The position numbers and the translations under genes were made by a program. Below are positions 49,642-60,780 of a stretch of DNA of 64,000 nt, piece by piece (the stretch's first letter is position 1; every line of letters starts with the position of its first letter). Below the pieces are notes generated by a model that had not been told where the DNA came from, made no database searches, and was given only the letters and a program-made list of their open reading frames with translations. The stretch comes from Purpureocillium takamizusanense (taxonomy: Eukaryota; Ascomycota; Sordariomycetes; Hypocreales; Ophiocordycipitaceae): the NCBI RefSeq assembly GCF_022605165.1, contig NC_063069.1, positions 558,001 to 622,000 of the forward strand, in the 5' to 3' direction.

Positions 49642-51626
49642 TTACTCGTTGTCCTTGACGTCGATGATGGTCGACTTGAACTTGCGGGCAGGAACCTTGC
49701 GGTTGAAGAGGATGTCGGCCTCGCGGTACGAGCGGTGCTTGAGCTCAGGAAGGAAGAAGTAGGCCATGATCCAGCACACGACGGCGGTGCCTCCCCAGAC
49801 GTAGCCGCACTTGCCGGCGAGGTTCCATCCCGTGGGGTTGAGCAGCTGCGACGCCAGGTAGATCATGGGAATTTCCGCAACGTAGTAGGCGGCGCGTCCG
49901 ACACCGGTGCTCAGCGCGCGGAGACGGACCGTGGACGTCTCGGCGATGATGGTGTAGGAGATGGGCCCGAGCGCGCCGGCGTAGACGAAGGAGATGACGA
50001 TGCCCAGCACGGCCTGCGCGTAGTTGGTGCCGGAGGTCTGGGGAACGGAGGCGACGATGCCGAGGATGAAGAGCAGGGTGACGTTGACGGCGGTGCCGTA
50101 GAGGTAGATGGTTCGGCGACGGAACCACGCCGTGAGCGGCCACGACAGCGCGTTGGCGATGAACTGGAGGCACGAGTTGATCAGGTTGAGCTCAAAAGCA
50201 CGGTCAGACGAGATGCCGGCCTCTGTACAAACGAAAAAAGTTAGTCACCGGTACTTCATCATCATGGGGGGGGGCGCGACGCGGGGAATTCCTCACGCTC
50301 AAAGAAGAAAGTCGCCTGGTTGGCAATCAGGTTTCCGGCAAAGTTCTGCGACGCGTACATCAAGCAAGTGATGATGGTTCGCCTCAAGTCGGTGCCCTTG
50401 AGGAGATCCATGAGCGTGGGGTTGCCACCCTGCTGAGCCTCAATCTCCACGGTACGCTCCATCATGGCCAGCGTCTGCTGGGTGTGCTCGGGCGACTTGG
50501 AGCCGAGGCGCTCGATGGAACGCTGGGCCTCCTCCTTTCGTCCACGCCTAATCAACCACCATGGCGACTCGGGCGCGAACCAGATGAGGACCAACAGCGG
50601 GGTCTGGAGAGGCAGGTTAGCTTATCACCATTCATGCATCATGAGGTGAACCAAGATGAATCCGTGCGGGCGCCTTACGGGGAAAAGCCACTGGAGAGCA
50701 AGGGGCGCTCGCCAAGCCCACTCGTCGGTCCGCGAATTGTAGCCGAGAGTCGCGGCGGCGACAATGATTCCGCCGATGGACCAACTCATCTGCAGCGTGG
50801 CCGTGCAAGCACCTCGGAGGGCGAGCGGGACGATCTCACTGGCGTAGGCGGGGGAGTTGGCAATGAAGAAACCCCAGGGAATGCCCTCGAACAGCTGTCC
50901 GACGACGAGGACGGCGAGAGATTGGGCCTGAGACAGTCCTGTTAGAAGAGATAGGGCAGAGCAGGGTAGGGACATGCCAGGGGCGACTCACAAAAAAGGA
51001 GATGAAGATGGTGGCATTCATCAGGACCAGGGCCATGATGGTGGTCCAGCGGTAACCGAAGCGGTTGGTGACGGGTCCGGCCATGAAGACACCGAGGAAG
51101 GCACCGCATTGACCAGACTGGAAGAGAGCGCTCTGCCATTTCGTCTCGATGGTGTAGCCCTCGGCGACAAGAACGCCGTATCGCTTCTGGAAGGCAGCCT
51201 GCGCGACAAAGTTGCCGTTCAAGAACATGTCGAACGATTCCATGACCTAGCCATCATCACCATCATTAGCATCATCATCGTCGGCGGCGGCGATTTCAAT
51301 GCCATAAGCGCCACTAACGGCATGCGGCAGGTGCGGGTAGACGGCTGGCTGGTTTTTGGGGGCGGCGGAGGAGGAGGGGAAGAAACTCAGTTTCAGTTGC
51401 GGAAAAAACTCACAATGGTGAAGCACATGATGAATGCCCACAGGCAGGCCCAGGGATGCTCCTTGGCCGCCTCCCAGAGGCCCTGCTCGTGCTCGCGGTT
51501 CTCGCCATCGACGGCATCGTTCATGAGGTCCGCGTTGGCCAGGACCTTGGCGTTGAGCTCGACATGGCCGGCCTCGTTCTTGCTGTCGACGCGGTCGGCC
51601 TCGTGCATCTCGCCCTTGGACTCCAT
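49642..51626 (-). CDS. MFS sugar transporter, alpha-glucoside:H+ symporter type
   Basis: A proton-coupled sugar porter resembling fungal maltose/alpha-glucoside permeases. Five exons (51414-51626, 50992-51246, 50679-50927, 50297-50603, 49642-50222) join in phase into 534 residues. A long hydrophilic N-terminus precedes CFTIVMESFDMFLNGNFVAQ. Sugar-porter signatures follow: FGYRWTTIM, EGIPWGFFIANSPAYASE, VPLALRG, APESPWWLIRRGR in the central loop, FFEQAGISSDRAF and YTIIAETSTVRLR. The C-terminus is LPELKHRSYREADILFNRK, typical of this clade. The 167-nt first intron carries ATC/ATG-rich low-complexity DNA, and an AGG repeat lies in the leader. The substrate is probably maltose, trehalose, turanose or a similar disaccharide, but it is not decidable here. 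Confidence 0.9.
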
Positions 51627-51642
51627 GGCGTTTGACGGCAGC

Positions 51643-51669
51643 AGGAGGAGGAGGAGGAGGAGGAGGAGG
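51643..51669 (+). repeat. (AGG)9 trinucleotide repeat
   Basis: Nine AGG units begin 17 bases upstream of the sugar transporter ATG; they read as CCT in the transcript leader. Confidence 0.85.
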
Positions 51670-53280
51670 GATGTGTCTTGTCGCTTGCGATCGTCGTCGT
51701 CGTCGTCAAGTCGTTACACCAAGGCGAAGGGGGGGGGGAGGATAAGGAACACACACGGTTTAACAAAGTTCGGCGGGCTCGCACGCAGGTTATATTTCTG
51801 TCCATTGTCTCACTGCCCTCGGGCCGGCCGCGTTCGGCTCACCACTGCAGGAGGCGCATGTAGATCTTTCCATTGGCGCGCGTGGTCCCGTGGGTGAATA
51901 TGAATAAGTCGTGCATCCCTGCATGGTGTCGAGCGCCATGATAGGCGCGCATCTCTTCCATCTGGAAAAAAAGGTGCAATGCGACCACGTTCGAGACCAG
52001 GGGGATCAGATCAATCACGGCCAACATTGTTCGTAGTAGCCTTGGATCCCATCCCATCCGTCTTTATCCAACCACTTGTCAAGCAAGACTCGCTCCGTCC
52101 CCCCCAAGGCAGACGCGTCGGTGGTTTCCTCCCTCTCCTTTCGTTACACGTCCTCGGTTGCCCCTTGTCATTCGGTTGGACCGCCTCTCTGCAAGGACCG
52201 GGTGTTGGTTGCGTCTGTCGTGACACCAAACGGGACATGGCCGCTCGCGGCCTAGTTCAGCCCTCTCTGTCTGGTCCGGGGTCCGAGGGCCAATTGGGCA
52301 AGGCTGTCTGGAACAGGGGGTACAGTAACCAATTTGTTACTTAGCAATGGCACCGTACAGACAAACAAAGCGGGTTGCTACAGTATACTTTCGTATGGTT
52401 ACTACCAGGCTTCATTAGGGGCCAGGGTCGATTAGGGGTCGGACGGAACATGAAAGACGCCCCAAGTTCGCGCCCGCCCGCTACTGTACTGTACTAGCGA
52501 GCAAACGGAGGGACTCCCCCACGTTTGATCCAGGCCACAGATCTCACCTCAGGTGACATTAGGCATTGAGCTAATCGCTGACGGAGCTCGTGACGGCCAA
52601 CGGGGACCGCACCCTTGCACCCCGCAGCCGGTATACACACAGCTCGGCCCGAATGCGTTGCAACTAATACGACACTGGGGGGGTGTGTCACCGCCTCGCT
52701 GGCGCCCGCATACCAGCCGTCACATGCTGTGCGACTTGCTCATTTGCGCCTTGTTCTGGTCGAAGCAGTTTGTCTACATTGTATAGGCCTTGTTACGCGG
52801 ACCGCTGTCCAATGATCAAATAGCACTTCGTTTTGCAAGTACTATATATATACCGACTCAAAAGAGCCTCTTGGAACGCGAGGCTTGCAGGTTGGGGGCG
52901 GTCGGAGCCGCACAACGCCAAGTCAGCCAAGCCGGCCTTGAAGATCCGGGGCCGTCTGGGGGCGCCTGGCGGCAAAAAGTGGTACTTGGGGTACAGTAGT
53001 GGTTCGAAACAGTAAGAAGAAGCAACTCTTTGCCGCTGCGGGGACGAGCTGTGAGCTCAGCTTACCCTGGCAACCTGGTGGCACGTGTTGTTTTGGAATC
53101 GCCTCGCAGAACTAAACGGGATGAATGGTTGGAATTGACATCAACTACGGAAGCCTCCCTCCGCACAGTCTACCTACACATGGAATTTTCCCTTCCAAAC
53201 CGCATATCCGACAGTCGATTCTTTTTTTTTAGGCCTTTCTGGGTCTTCATTCATGTGTTGAGAGCAGCAGCTGCACGAGC
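51670..53280. other. Gene-free interval of about 1.6 kb
   Basis: No credible gene. It should hold the promoter of the sugar transporter and the 3' region of the START protein gene. Confidence 0.5.
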
Positions 53281-53958
53281 TCATCGTTCGGCCGCACGCG
53301 CCAGGTCGGCCAGACCCTCCTGTCTCTTGTACCTGGCATCCTGGATAACACCTGCCTGGCAGTCAGTGTTGTTCACATTTTTTTTTAAAAAAAAAATCTT
53401 CCACAGAAAATGACGCCGCCGGACCGATCATCGGCGAAGAAAAAGGGGCCAAGGCACCACTTACCGGCGTCTGCGTCGCCGGAAAAGTTTGCGGTCCACT
53501 GCACAAAGGTGCCGTTTGCAGACTTGCCCGAGGTCACGGGCCAGCAGCGGACCGTGCTCAGGATGGAGCTATAGGACACCTCGGGAGACGAGGTGATGGC
53601 GCTATAAGTAATGTAGTGGTCGATGGTCTGCGTGGGGATTCCCATGTCAGTGCCATGATTGCTCCCAATGCACGTCTATTACCACTGATGGCATGATCGT
53701 GCCGTGCCCGCAGCCCTTGCCTGCAGAACGTACGCTGTGCGCCTCTTGCTTGATCTCGACCACGGCGCCGTCCTTGAAAGTCCACTTGACGACGTCGGTC
53801 TCGTCGCTGACATCCTTGACCTCCTCGGAGCTCTTGAGGGCAGACCACCAGTCGGCAAACTTGTGCAGCTTGATGAGGTGCCAGACGGCCGAGAGCGGGG
53901 CGTTGACGACGGCGCTCTCGACGACGGACGTCGACGTGGGGATGGGGGGGGCAGGCAT
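53281..53958 (-). CDS. SRPBCC/START-superfamily ligand-binding protein (polyketide cyclase-like)
   Basis: A small helix-grip-fold protein of the Bet v1/polyketide-cyclase/AHA1-like group, which bind hydrophobic ligands in a cavity. Three exons (53734-53958, 53465-53627, 53281-53351) join in phase into 152 residues. The opening SVVESAVVNAPLSAVWHLIK with FADWWSALKS is the standard first strand and helix pair of the fold. VVKWTFKDGAVVEIKQEAHS and TIDHYITYSAITSSPEVSYS form the sheet. VQWTANFSGD and the C-terminal helix complete it. No signal peptide, so probably cytosolic. It is divergent from the NlpC/P60 gene across 1.8 kb. No enzymatic role can be assigned. Confidence 0.85.
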
Positions 53959-55786
53959 GGTTGCTGTGAGACGCGTCCCGGCGAGGCGAGGCGAGGTACG
54001 ATTGATGTTGGTGAGAAAGCGCGACTTCGGTGGTCGACGAGTGCGATTGTAGACGTGATGCCCGAATGATGGATGTATCGCGACAAGTTTACTCTGCGAC
54101 GACTCTGCAAAAAAATATTGCCTGGGGCCAAGACCAGCTAAAAACTCGAGTTCCCCGCAGTCAGCCTCTGGGCAGCATGGAGACTGGTGACGTCGACAAA
54201 CGCTCACAGGCGTCTGGTTGCGCTGGAGATGGAGGCTAAACTGGACCCGGAAGAATGTCTGGCTGGCTGGCAGGCAGGCTGGCTGGCTCCACGTCCGCCA
54301 CAGCTTCCACTCTGGTCAGCTCGCAGCCACAGCACGCGCCACACTTCAGCTCCTACCAATGCGGCTTTCAACGCACGGAATGAGACGACGAATGTGGCGG
54401 TGCAGGCCTCGGGGCAAGTCTCACAATTGCACCGAATATAGGCAATGCACAGTTGGCATGCCAGTGAAGGACCAATTCGTTTGGCGCACACGGTGGCCGC
54501 ATTTAGATTCAATGTCTTTGTTCTCGGTTCAAAGTCCGCGTTCAGCGAAATGCAAGCCGCGCAGACGTGCCAGTTACATGTACCCTATATGACAACAAGA
54601 CGTTCTTCTGCCCTCCTCTTACGCCGTTCCTGGGAAGCAAAGCACTCTGGCATTACAGTCGGCATGACTGCCGAGCAAGGTGTCAATCGTGGTGTAATCT
54701 GTGTTGCACCCCAGTTGGGGTCAAAGGGGACTGTGCCTCTGGTGATGCACCAACGTGCGCTGTCCACAGAGCGGGGCGATTGAGAGTTCTGAGGACTTTT
54801 GTCACAAAAGAAGACTTTTTCAAGGCATGACGCCGATCTATGGGACCTGTTGCTGTCCGCGGCTGGACCAGCGGCGACTCCGGCTTGTGAAGAGCTTCCA
54901 GACCGATCAAGCAGCGGGCTAAGCCCATCCGTCGGCGCACATCGACGGCGAAATGGTCAGCGCGACGGAGGCAAACAAAAGCCGCCTTACAGAGTCGCAT
55001 TGTCTTCACTATAGCTCCAGAATTGTCGCCCGATGGCTCCTCGTGCGCCAGCAAGTGGCGACGACTGATTTATTCTTAGCCTGCGTAGCGCCATCATCCC
55101 GACAAACCTCATCGCAGTGACCACCCAATTCGAACACCGGATCTCCAAAGTGGCATTCATTCTTGGCCCATGACGCCGTAATATAGCAACTCGTTCCGCC
55201 CGATGATGGGTCCCATCGCATCCACATTGGGAAAGGCCTGATCAGCTTTGAGAAGGACTTGCGATAGAGGCGCGCCGCGCCGGCAGAGTACTTCGTAGGT
55301 AATGACGATTTGCGTCAGAGATGGGCCAGGTTCGTCCGTCTTACACCAAAAGAAGGGCCAAATTTAGCCCCCCGCCTTGTGTATTTTTAGGGCCCGCACG
55401 CTGAAAGACCCCTGCTGGGCTTGGCGATCGACATGCAGGAACAAGCTTCAGCCCCACCGAGATCACCAACAACAGCACTTTGGCGATGCGCTCTGAAGTC
55501 TAAATGATGGTAAGCAGGACAGACGGCCTCGGGTCCCAGCTATGATGATGGCCATGCATGACCGACGGATTTGGGCCGGGCCCAGCTATGACATGACGGC
55601 CAGTCCCAACTCCAGGGGCCACGAAGAGACATAAAAGATGGCACAAGGTCGCCATCTTTCAGAAACAAATCCTCAAGCTCATTCATCGCCTCTCATCCTC
55701 GGGGACAGTCGACACTCCGCGGCACAAAAAGAAAAAGAACATCACACTTTTTTGCTTTTGACACGCTCAGTGAGCCTCCCGCGACC
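53959..55786. other. Divergent intergenic region of about 1.8 kb
   Basis: No credible gene. TGGC/AGGC tetranucleotide units lie near 54260-54292. A TATA-like ATAAAAG at about 55631-55637 sits roughly 150 bases before the NlpC/P60 ATG. Confidence 0.5.
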
Positions 55787-56536
55787 ATGCAACTAAAGGC
55801 ACTCGCCATCTCCCTGGCGGCGGTCGTCCCGCTCGTCAGCGCCTTCCCCATCACCGGCAACGACGTCAACTGCCGCGCCAGCCCGGGCACCGACAGCAAG
55901 GTCGTCAAGACGTACGCCAAGGGCACCGACGTCAAGGTCACCTGCCAGACCAACGGCGAGAGCATCTCCGGCTCCACCATCTGGGACAAGACGGGCGACA
56001 ACTGCTACGTCTCCGACTTCTATGTCAAGACGGGCTCCTCGGGCATGGTCGTTGGCGAGTGCAGCGGTGGCAGCAAGCCTCCCTCGGGCGGGTCGTCCTA
56101 CAACGGCAAGATCAGCCGCAAGGAGATCCTCGAGCGCGCCAACTACTGGGTCTCGCGCCACATCCCCTACTCCATGAGCAAGACCTACCCCGACCCCCAG
56201 GGCCGCCGCTACCGCACCGACTGCTCCGGCTTCGTCTCCATGGCCCTCCACGCCAACTCCCCCGGCTACTCCACCGTCAGCCTCCCCGAGATCGCCAAGC
56301 CCATCTCCTGGAGCGACATCAAGCCCGGTGACCTCGTCGGCACGCTCGGACCCGGCACCGGTGGCGCTGCTGGCCACGTTACCCTCTTCAAGTCCTTTAC
56401 CGACAATACCAAGAAGAGGTACAACACCCTCGAGTGCCGCGGCAGCGCTGGCTGCGTGGCGCATGTTCGCGACGTCGGCTGGAAGGACGGCAAGTTCACG
56501 TCCAAGCCGTACCGATACACTCGTGTCACGGACTAA
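55787..56536 (+). CDS. Secreted SH3b-NlpC/P60 peptidoglycan endopeptidase
   Basis: A bacterial-type cell-wall hydrolase that would cut stem peptides of peptidoglycan. The intronless 249-residue protein starts with a signal peptide (about 1-19, ending PLVSAF). A bacterial SH3-like domain follows (about 22-85: VNCRASPGTDSKVV...NCYVSDFYV), then a Gly/Ser linker, then the NlpC/P60 domain (about 108-249). Catalytic Cys146 is in TDCSGFVS and His197 in AAGHVTLF; GDLVGTL is the conserved strand before the His. Cys at 28, 53, 73 and 92 suggest disulfides in the secreted form. Fungi have no peptidoglycan, so the target should be bacteria, for competition or feeding (inference). Codon use is strongly GC3-biased, like an adapted, highly expressed gene. 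Confidence 0.93.
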   Translation: MQLKALAISLAAVVPLVSAFPITGNDVNCRASPGTDSKVVKTYAKGTDVKVTCQTNGESISGSTIWDKTGDNCYVSDFYVKTGSSGMVVGECSGGSKPPSGGSSYNGKISRKEILERANYWVSRHIPYSMSKTYPDPQGRRYRTDCSGFVSMALHANSPGYSTVSLPEIAKPISWSDIKPGDLVGTLGPGTGGAAGHVTLFKSFTDNTKKRYNTLECRGSAGCVAHVRDVGWKDGKFTSKPYRYTRVTD

Positions 56537-59111
56537 GCATTTTGGTCAATTGCATTTGCATGGGTGTCGTCATCGGCATGAGTTTATAGCAAAAGTCCAG
56601 AAGGATAGAGTCGGTGGTGAAAGGTACTAGAGCTACATACAGGTCTTCCATCACAAACTCCTCCAGGAATGTACATACGACTGTATATATCTTCTCTGTT
56701 TCGAATCAAGACTGCTCAAGAGCATATCAACCCGATTTCATACTTTCTATGCTGTAAGCCGCTTTCCGTAGACAAATTTCCCTTTACACGTCAATTACAG
56801 CCTGGAAAGACTCTATTATAGCTCTTTTGGTTCCTATTGACCAAATCTTCCTAGTGTGATAATAATGTCTTCGTTGCCCCAAGGGCCAGCCACCCCTAGC
56901 CTTAGATGCCTAGTTTTACCCAATATCGAGATGCGCTTGAAGCCTTTTTCATTGGCTATAGGGCTGAAGCTATTTACAAGCTGTCTTGACACATTTCAGC
57001 CTCTATTTTCATACTTGAGTGGTATGCAATTCCAATTTTCTTTATCCTCACGTGGCAGCCAAATGCTGCATGAATATCGATATAACTAGCTACTCAGGTC
57101 AGCTATATGTGTCTCTGAACGAACGTTGATACCTGAGCACTGAGTCGCGTTAGTACACGTAGCATCAAACAAAGAGGAAAAGATTGGTTGTGATTAGCTT
57201 AACGCCGGTGCTGGGAGAGCGCATCTTGGATAGTATCCCTCCACTTGCGTAACACACATTGACTTGAAGCAGAGCGTCACAGAAGAATAGGACGCAAGAA
57301 GGGGCTCCAGTCTGCTCCTTGTAATGAAAGACAGTGCTTCACTAGAGTTTTCTCACGTACTATAAAATGCCGCCTCTGTCGCTAGAGACGCTACGTTTTA
57401 CTTTCCGTCTCTCGCCCCGTCAACATTGTGTGTTAGGATAGCCAGCAGGTCCACACGTCGGTATATTACCTCTTCAGGAAGCTTCGAGAGAAAAGACGTG
57501 CTACAAGGAACGCCATTTCTATCAATGTATGTACTGCCGAGCGCAAGGGTTTTGCCGGGGGATACCTGAGAGACCATGTCGGTGGTTTCAGGATGCGATG
57601 GCACAATACAATGCTCGAAGCGGGCGACAGCGCGGACACTACTTACCGACCTGCCCGCGGCGACGTGTTGTGGATAAGGTCGTAGCGTGGATGGTTTGTG
57701 AAAGGTGTGGCATTCGGCGAGCCCGATCAAAACTCTAGTAGCGATTTGGTTCCAACTATTCGAGTATTCATTTCATTTTTTTTTCTTTTACAAAGAAGGC
57801 GTGCTTTTCCGCTTTATGTCAATGCGAGATGCCGTTTACTTGATGAAAAGCAAGACTGGCGTCGCTTCTTCTCGGCATTGTCACCAAGTGGCCAACAGTT
57901 GAGCCGCCCCAGCTTTGATATCAATACATCGGGATGTATGTATTCGCATCGTGTCACCCAAAAATCCGCGCAACATTATGCTTGACTGCTATTGAGGAGC
58001 GACCAGATGTGTATCAACTTTCCTTTAGCAGCAGCTTCTAGGTCAGCAACCGTGTCACACAGGTAGCGTTCAGTTTCGCCCTTTCGTCTGAGTTCTCAAG
58101 CTCTGTATTGTCATTTGATGGACACTGTCGCGCTCAATGTCAACTTTAAAGGTCGTGCAGGCCAGCTCCGACAAAGAGTACTGCGCAGACAGAGCACAAC
58201 TACAGCACATCCACACGGGAAACGTCGGCCCGTGAGTCGGCCTTGGTCGTCATACTTCTTGCCAGACACCACGCGCGTCGACTCATGGCAAGTCTCCGAA
58301 TACCTGTTAGCTTGCTACGCAGTTGAAATCGCGTCCCGGCCTCTAAATGCCGACTGTAGCACGTGGATTTGCGTCATCGAGCATGCAGCCTTCGGTCGCC
58401 GGCATTCGGCTTTGACGTTGGCGTTGTTCGGGATAAGCATGTGGAATCATAACAGCTGAATGCTACGGTCCTACGTCGGCATCCTGGTCACTACGTCATT
58501 GTCGTTGGGTAACGAAAAGCTGACGTGCGAAGTTAGCGCCAGAAGTCTCTCAGCCGCAGTTTGAAACAAAGCATCAATTGATGGCTGTGCTAGTATCCCA
58601 ATGGTTGTTGATGCCGGCATCGGATCTAGCTAGCCACCAGACTTCACCTGCATCTGCTCATGGCCCTGCTCAACACAATTCGACTTGTTTTATAGTTCAC
58701 GTCAGAGCATCAGTTGAGATTGGACAAGAACCGTTCACCTGACAGTCGGATTGCCCGCATGTATGCCGGTATCCCCTGAAGGAATGATATTGCCTACATA
58801 AACGGTCTGGTCACTAGTGACGTTCCGTCAATTTCACTGAGGCGCTGCGCGCAACACGACGCGTGGAGGTGAGATGTTCCGGTGCTACCATCTAAGCGCG
58901 TTGTTTCCATTGCCGGTTTCCGTGCCGTAAGACCCGGTTCCTGGATTGACTGACAATATAGCAGCAGCCTGCCTCTCTGGGGAAGACATATAAAAGCAAC
59001 GACACCCTGACGCGACAACCAAGTAAGGCAGACTGGACTCAACAGCCACCACCCGCCCACAGCCGCGAGCGAGCAATCTCACAACTTGACGCCTTTTGGT
59101 GCTCACGTACA
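56537..59111. other. Gene-free interval of about 2.6 kb
   Basis: The first 600 bases are AT-richer than the surroundings. No frame shows a domain. A TATA-like TATAAAAG at 58989-58996 lies about 120 bases before the next ATG. Confidence 0.5.
58989..58996 (+). promoter_or_regulatory. TATA element of the alpha/beta hydrolase gene
   Basis: TATAAAAG, within ACATATAAAAGC, is about 120 bases upstream of the start codon at 59112. Confidence 0.5.
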
Positions 59112-60128
59112 ATGTTCTGGAAGTCGTCTTTGTCACTTGGGCTCGCGCTCATCGCCGCGAGCCCCCTCTGCACTTCTGCCACGCCAACAGCAAGCCACCC
59201 GCCCTCCCTACCAACCCTCGCACCAGTCCGCCATGTAAACACTTCCGTGCTCTCCATCGAGTACTACGACTCCGCGCCGCACAACGCCAAGGCCCCCGTC
59301 GCGATCCTCATCCACGGCTTCCCCTACTCCATCGACACCTACATCGACGTCGTCCCCAAGCTCGTCGACCAGGGCTACCGCGTCATCGTCCCGTCGCTGC
59401 GCGGCTTCGGCACCACGGCCTTCCTGTCGCCGACGACGCCGCGCAGCGCCGAGCAGGCCGCCCTGGGCAAGGACGTCATCGACCTGATGGACGCCCTCAA
59501 GATCAAAAAGGCCATCTTCGCCGGATACGACTGGGGCACCGTCGTCGTCAACGTCGCGGCGGCGCTGTGGCCCGACCGATGCTCGGGCATGGTCGCCGCC
59601 AACTCGTACCTCATCCAGAACCGCGCGACGGCATGGGCCGTGACGCCGCCCGACGCGCTCGCCCTGAGGTGGTACTTTTACGTCTTCCTCACGCCGCAGG
59701 GGTACAGCTCGCTCGCAAGCGATACCAAGGGGTGGGCCAAGACGCTGTGGACCAAGAACAGCATCGGCTGGAACTTCACCGACGCTCAGCTCGACGCCGC
59801 CACCCTCGCGTTCCTCAACCCCGACTACGTCGCCATCGCGACCAACTTCTACCAGAACCGCCTGCTGTATGCCCCCGGCGACCCAAAGTACGCAGACCTG
59901 GCCGACCAGCTCGACAAGCAGCCCCTCATCACGGTCCCCTCTGTTACCCTCGACCCGATCGAGGCTGTGGTGTTTCCGCCGACAAACGGCAGCGCCACCG
60001 CCAAGTTCTTCAGCGGCCCCAGAGTTCACCACGAAATTCCAGACTGCGGCGAAGCCATCCCGCTGCAGAGGCCGCAGGTGTTTGCCGACGCTGTTCTGGA
60101 GGTTGCCAAGCTTGCGAGCCGCAAGTGA
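59112..60128 (+). CDS. Secreted epoxide-hydrolase-like alpha/beta hydrolase, catalytic His not conserved
   Basis: A 338-residue intronless protein of the epoxide hydrolase/haloalkane dehalogenase branch. A signal peptide (about 1-23, MFWKSSLSLGLALIAASPLC) suggests secretion. The oxyanion motif is IHGFP (68-71) and the nucleophile elbow is AGYDWGT with Asp140. The RGFG turn near 97-100 is also typical. In relatives the C-terminus carries a GGH or CGH motif with the catalytic histidine; here that position reads DCGEAIPLQRP with Glu314. H301/H302-like residues (RVHHEIP) lie a few residues earlier and could substitute, but this is uncertain. The protein may be a binding protein, a divergent enzyme or misaligned by me. 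Codon use is very GC3-rich, which creates long spurious frames on both strands over it. Confidence 0.85.
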   Translation: MFWKSSLSLGLALIAASPLCTSATPTASHPPSLPTLAPVRHVNTSVLSIEYYDSAPHNAKAPVAILIHGFPYSIDTYIDVVPKLVDQGYRVIVPSLRGFGTTAFLSPTTPRSAEQAALGKDVIDLMDALKIKKAIFAGYDWGTVVVNVAAALWPDRCSGMVAANSYLIQNRATAWAVTPPDALALRWYFYVFLTPQGYSSLASDTKGWAKTLWTKNSIGWNFTDAQLDAATLAFLNPDYVAIATNFYQNRLLYAPGDPKYADLADQLDKQPLITVPSVTLDPIEAVVFPPTNGSATAKFFSGPRVHHEIPDCGEAIPLQRPQVFADAVLEVAKLASRK

Positions 60129-60780
60129 AGCTGGCAGTGGCACAGGATACCCGGCCACTAGCACGAAAGGTGAGACGAGGGGGATGAATAGAATGACGAT
60201 TATGGGGAGCAGTTTAGAATTTATAGATGTGTTCCCCCAGGGGTGAACCGGCTCTCTTGCAATAATAACGTACAAGCACTTCTCAATCCGCCCACCCACT
60301 CTTCGGCAGTGCATCCTGTCTTGTGCTTGAATAACGAGCTTTAAGCGCCGGAATCCCCCGTCCTCTATCCCCCCTGCGCCTTGTTGCGACTGCTCTGGTT
60401 GTCGCGATAAAGACACAGCCCACTTTGTTGCATCTGATGTGTGCGCTGCACTGGGCCACATCAAGGATAGGCCAACATTGGCAATGTACTGACTACGTGA
60501 GGTGATGGAGTGAGAGTACACAGTTGCGCATCCGAAAAGCAAGAGAAATGCCCTTCTGTTTTTGGCCACTTGGTCATTCACCGCCCGCCATCTATCTATG
60601 TTGTACATTGCATTCCGCCTGTGTCTTTGTTCATCTGTGCGTATCCCGGACCTCTTCCTCGGCCTCACACTATTCTATCAAGCTCGTTCTAGGCAACCAG
60701 CGACGAAAGGGTATATACGAATTTTCCAAGCGCATGAATCGGCTTCGTGGCCCAACAAGCGCGCGAAACCTAGCAGTCGT
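60129..60780. other. Convergent 3' intergenic region
   Basis: About 650 bases between convergent genes; no gene seen. Confidence 0.55.

Noticed and set aside
59096..60187. Plus-strand open frame of 363 codons overlapping the same hydrolase
   Set aside because: Arg/Pro/His-rich translation in the wrong frame of the hydrolase; no motifs.
59208..60668. Minus-strand open frame of 486 codons over the alpha/beta hydrolase
   Set aside because: It is antisense to a well-supported enzyme gene with strong GC3 bias; its product is a Val/Asp/Gly/Arg-rich string with no domain, the usual shadow of such genes.
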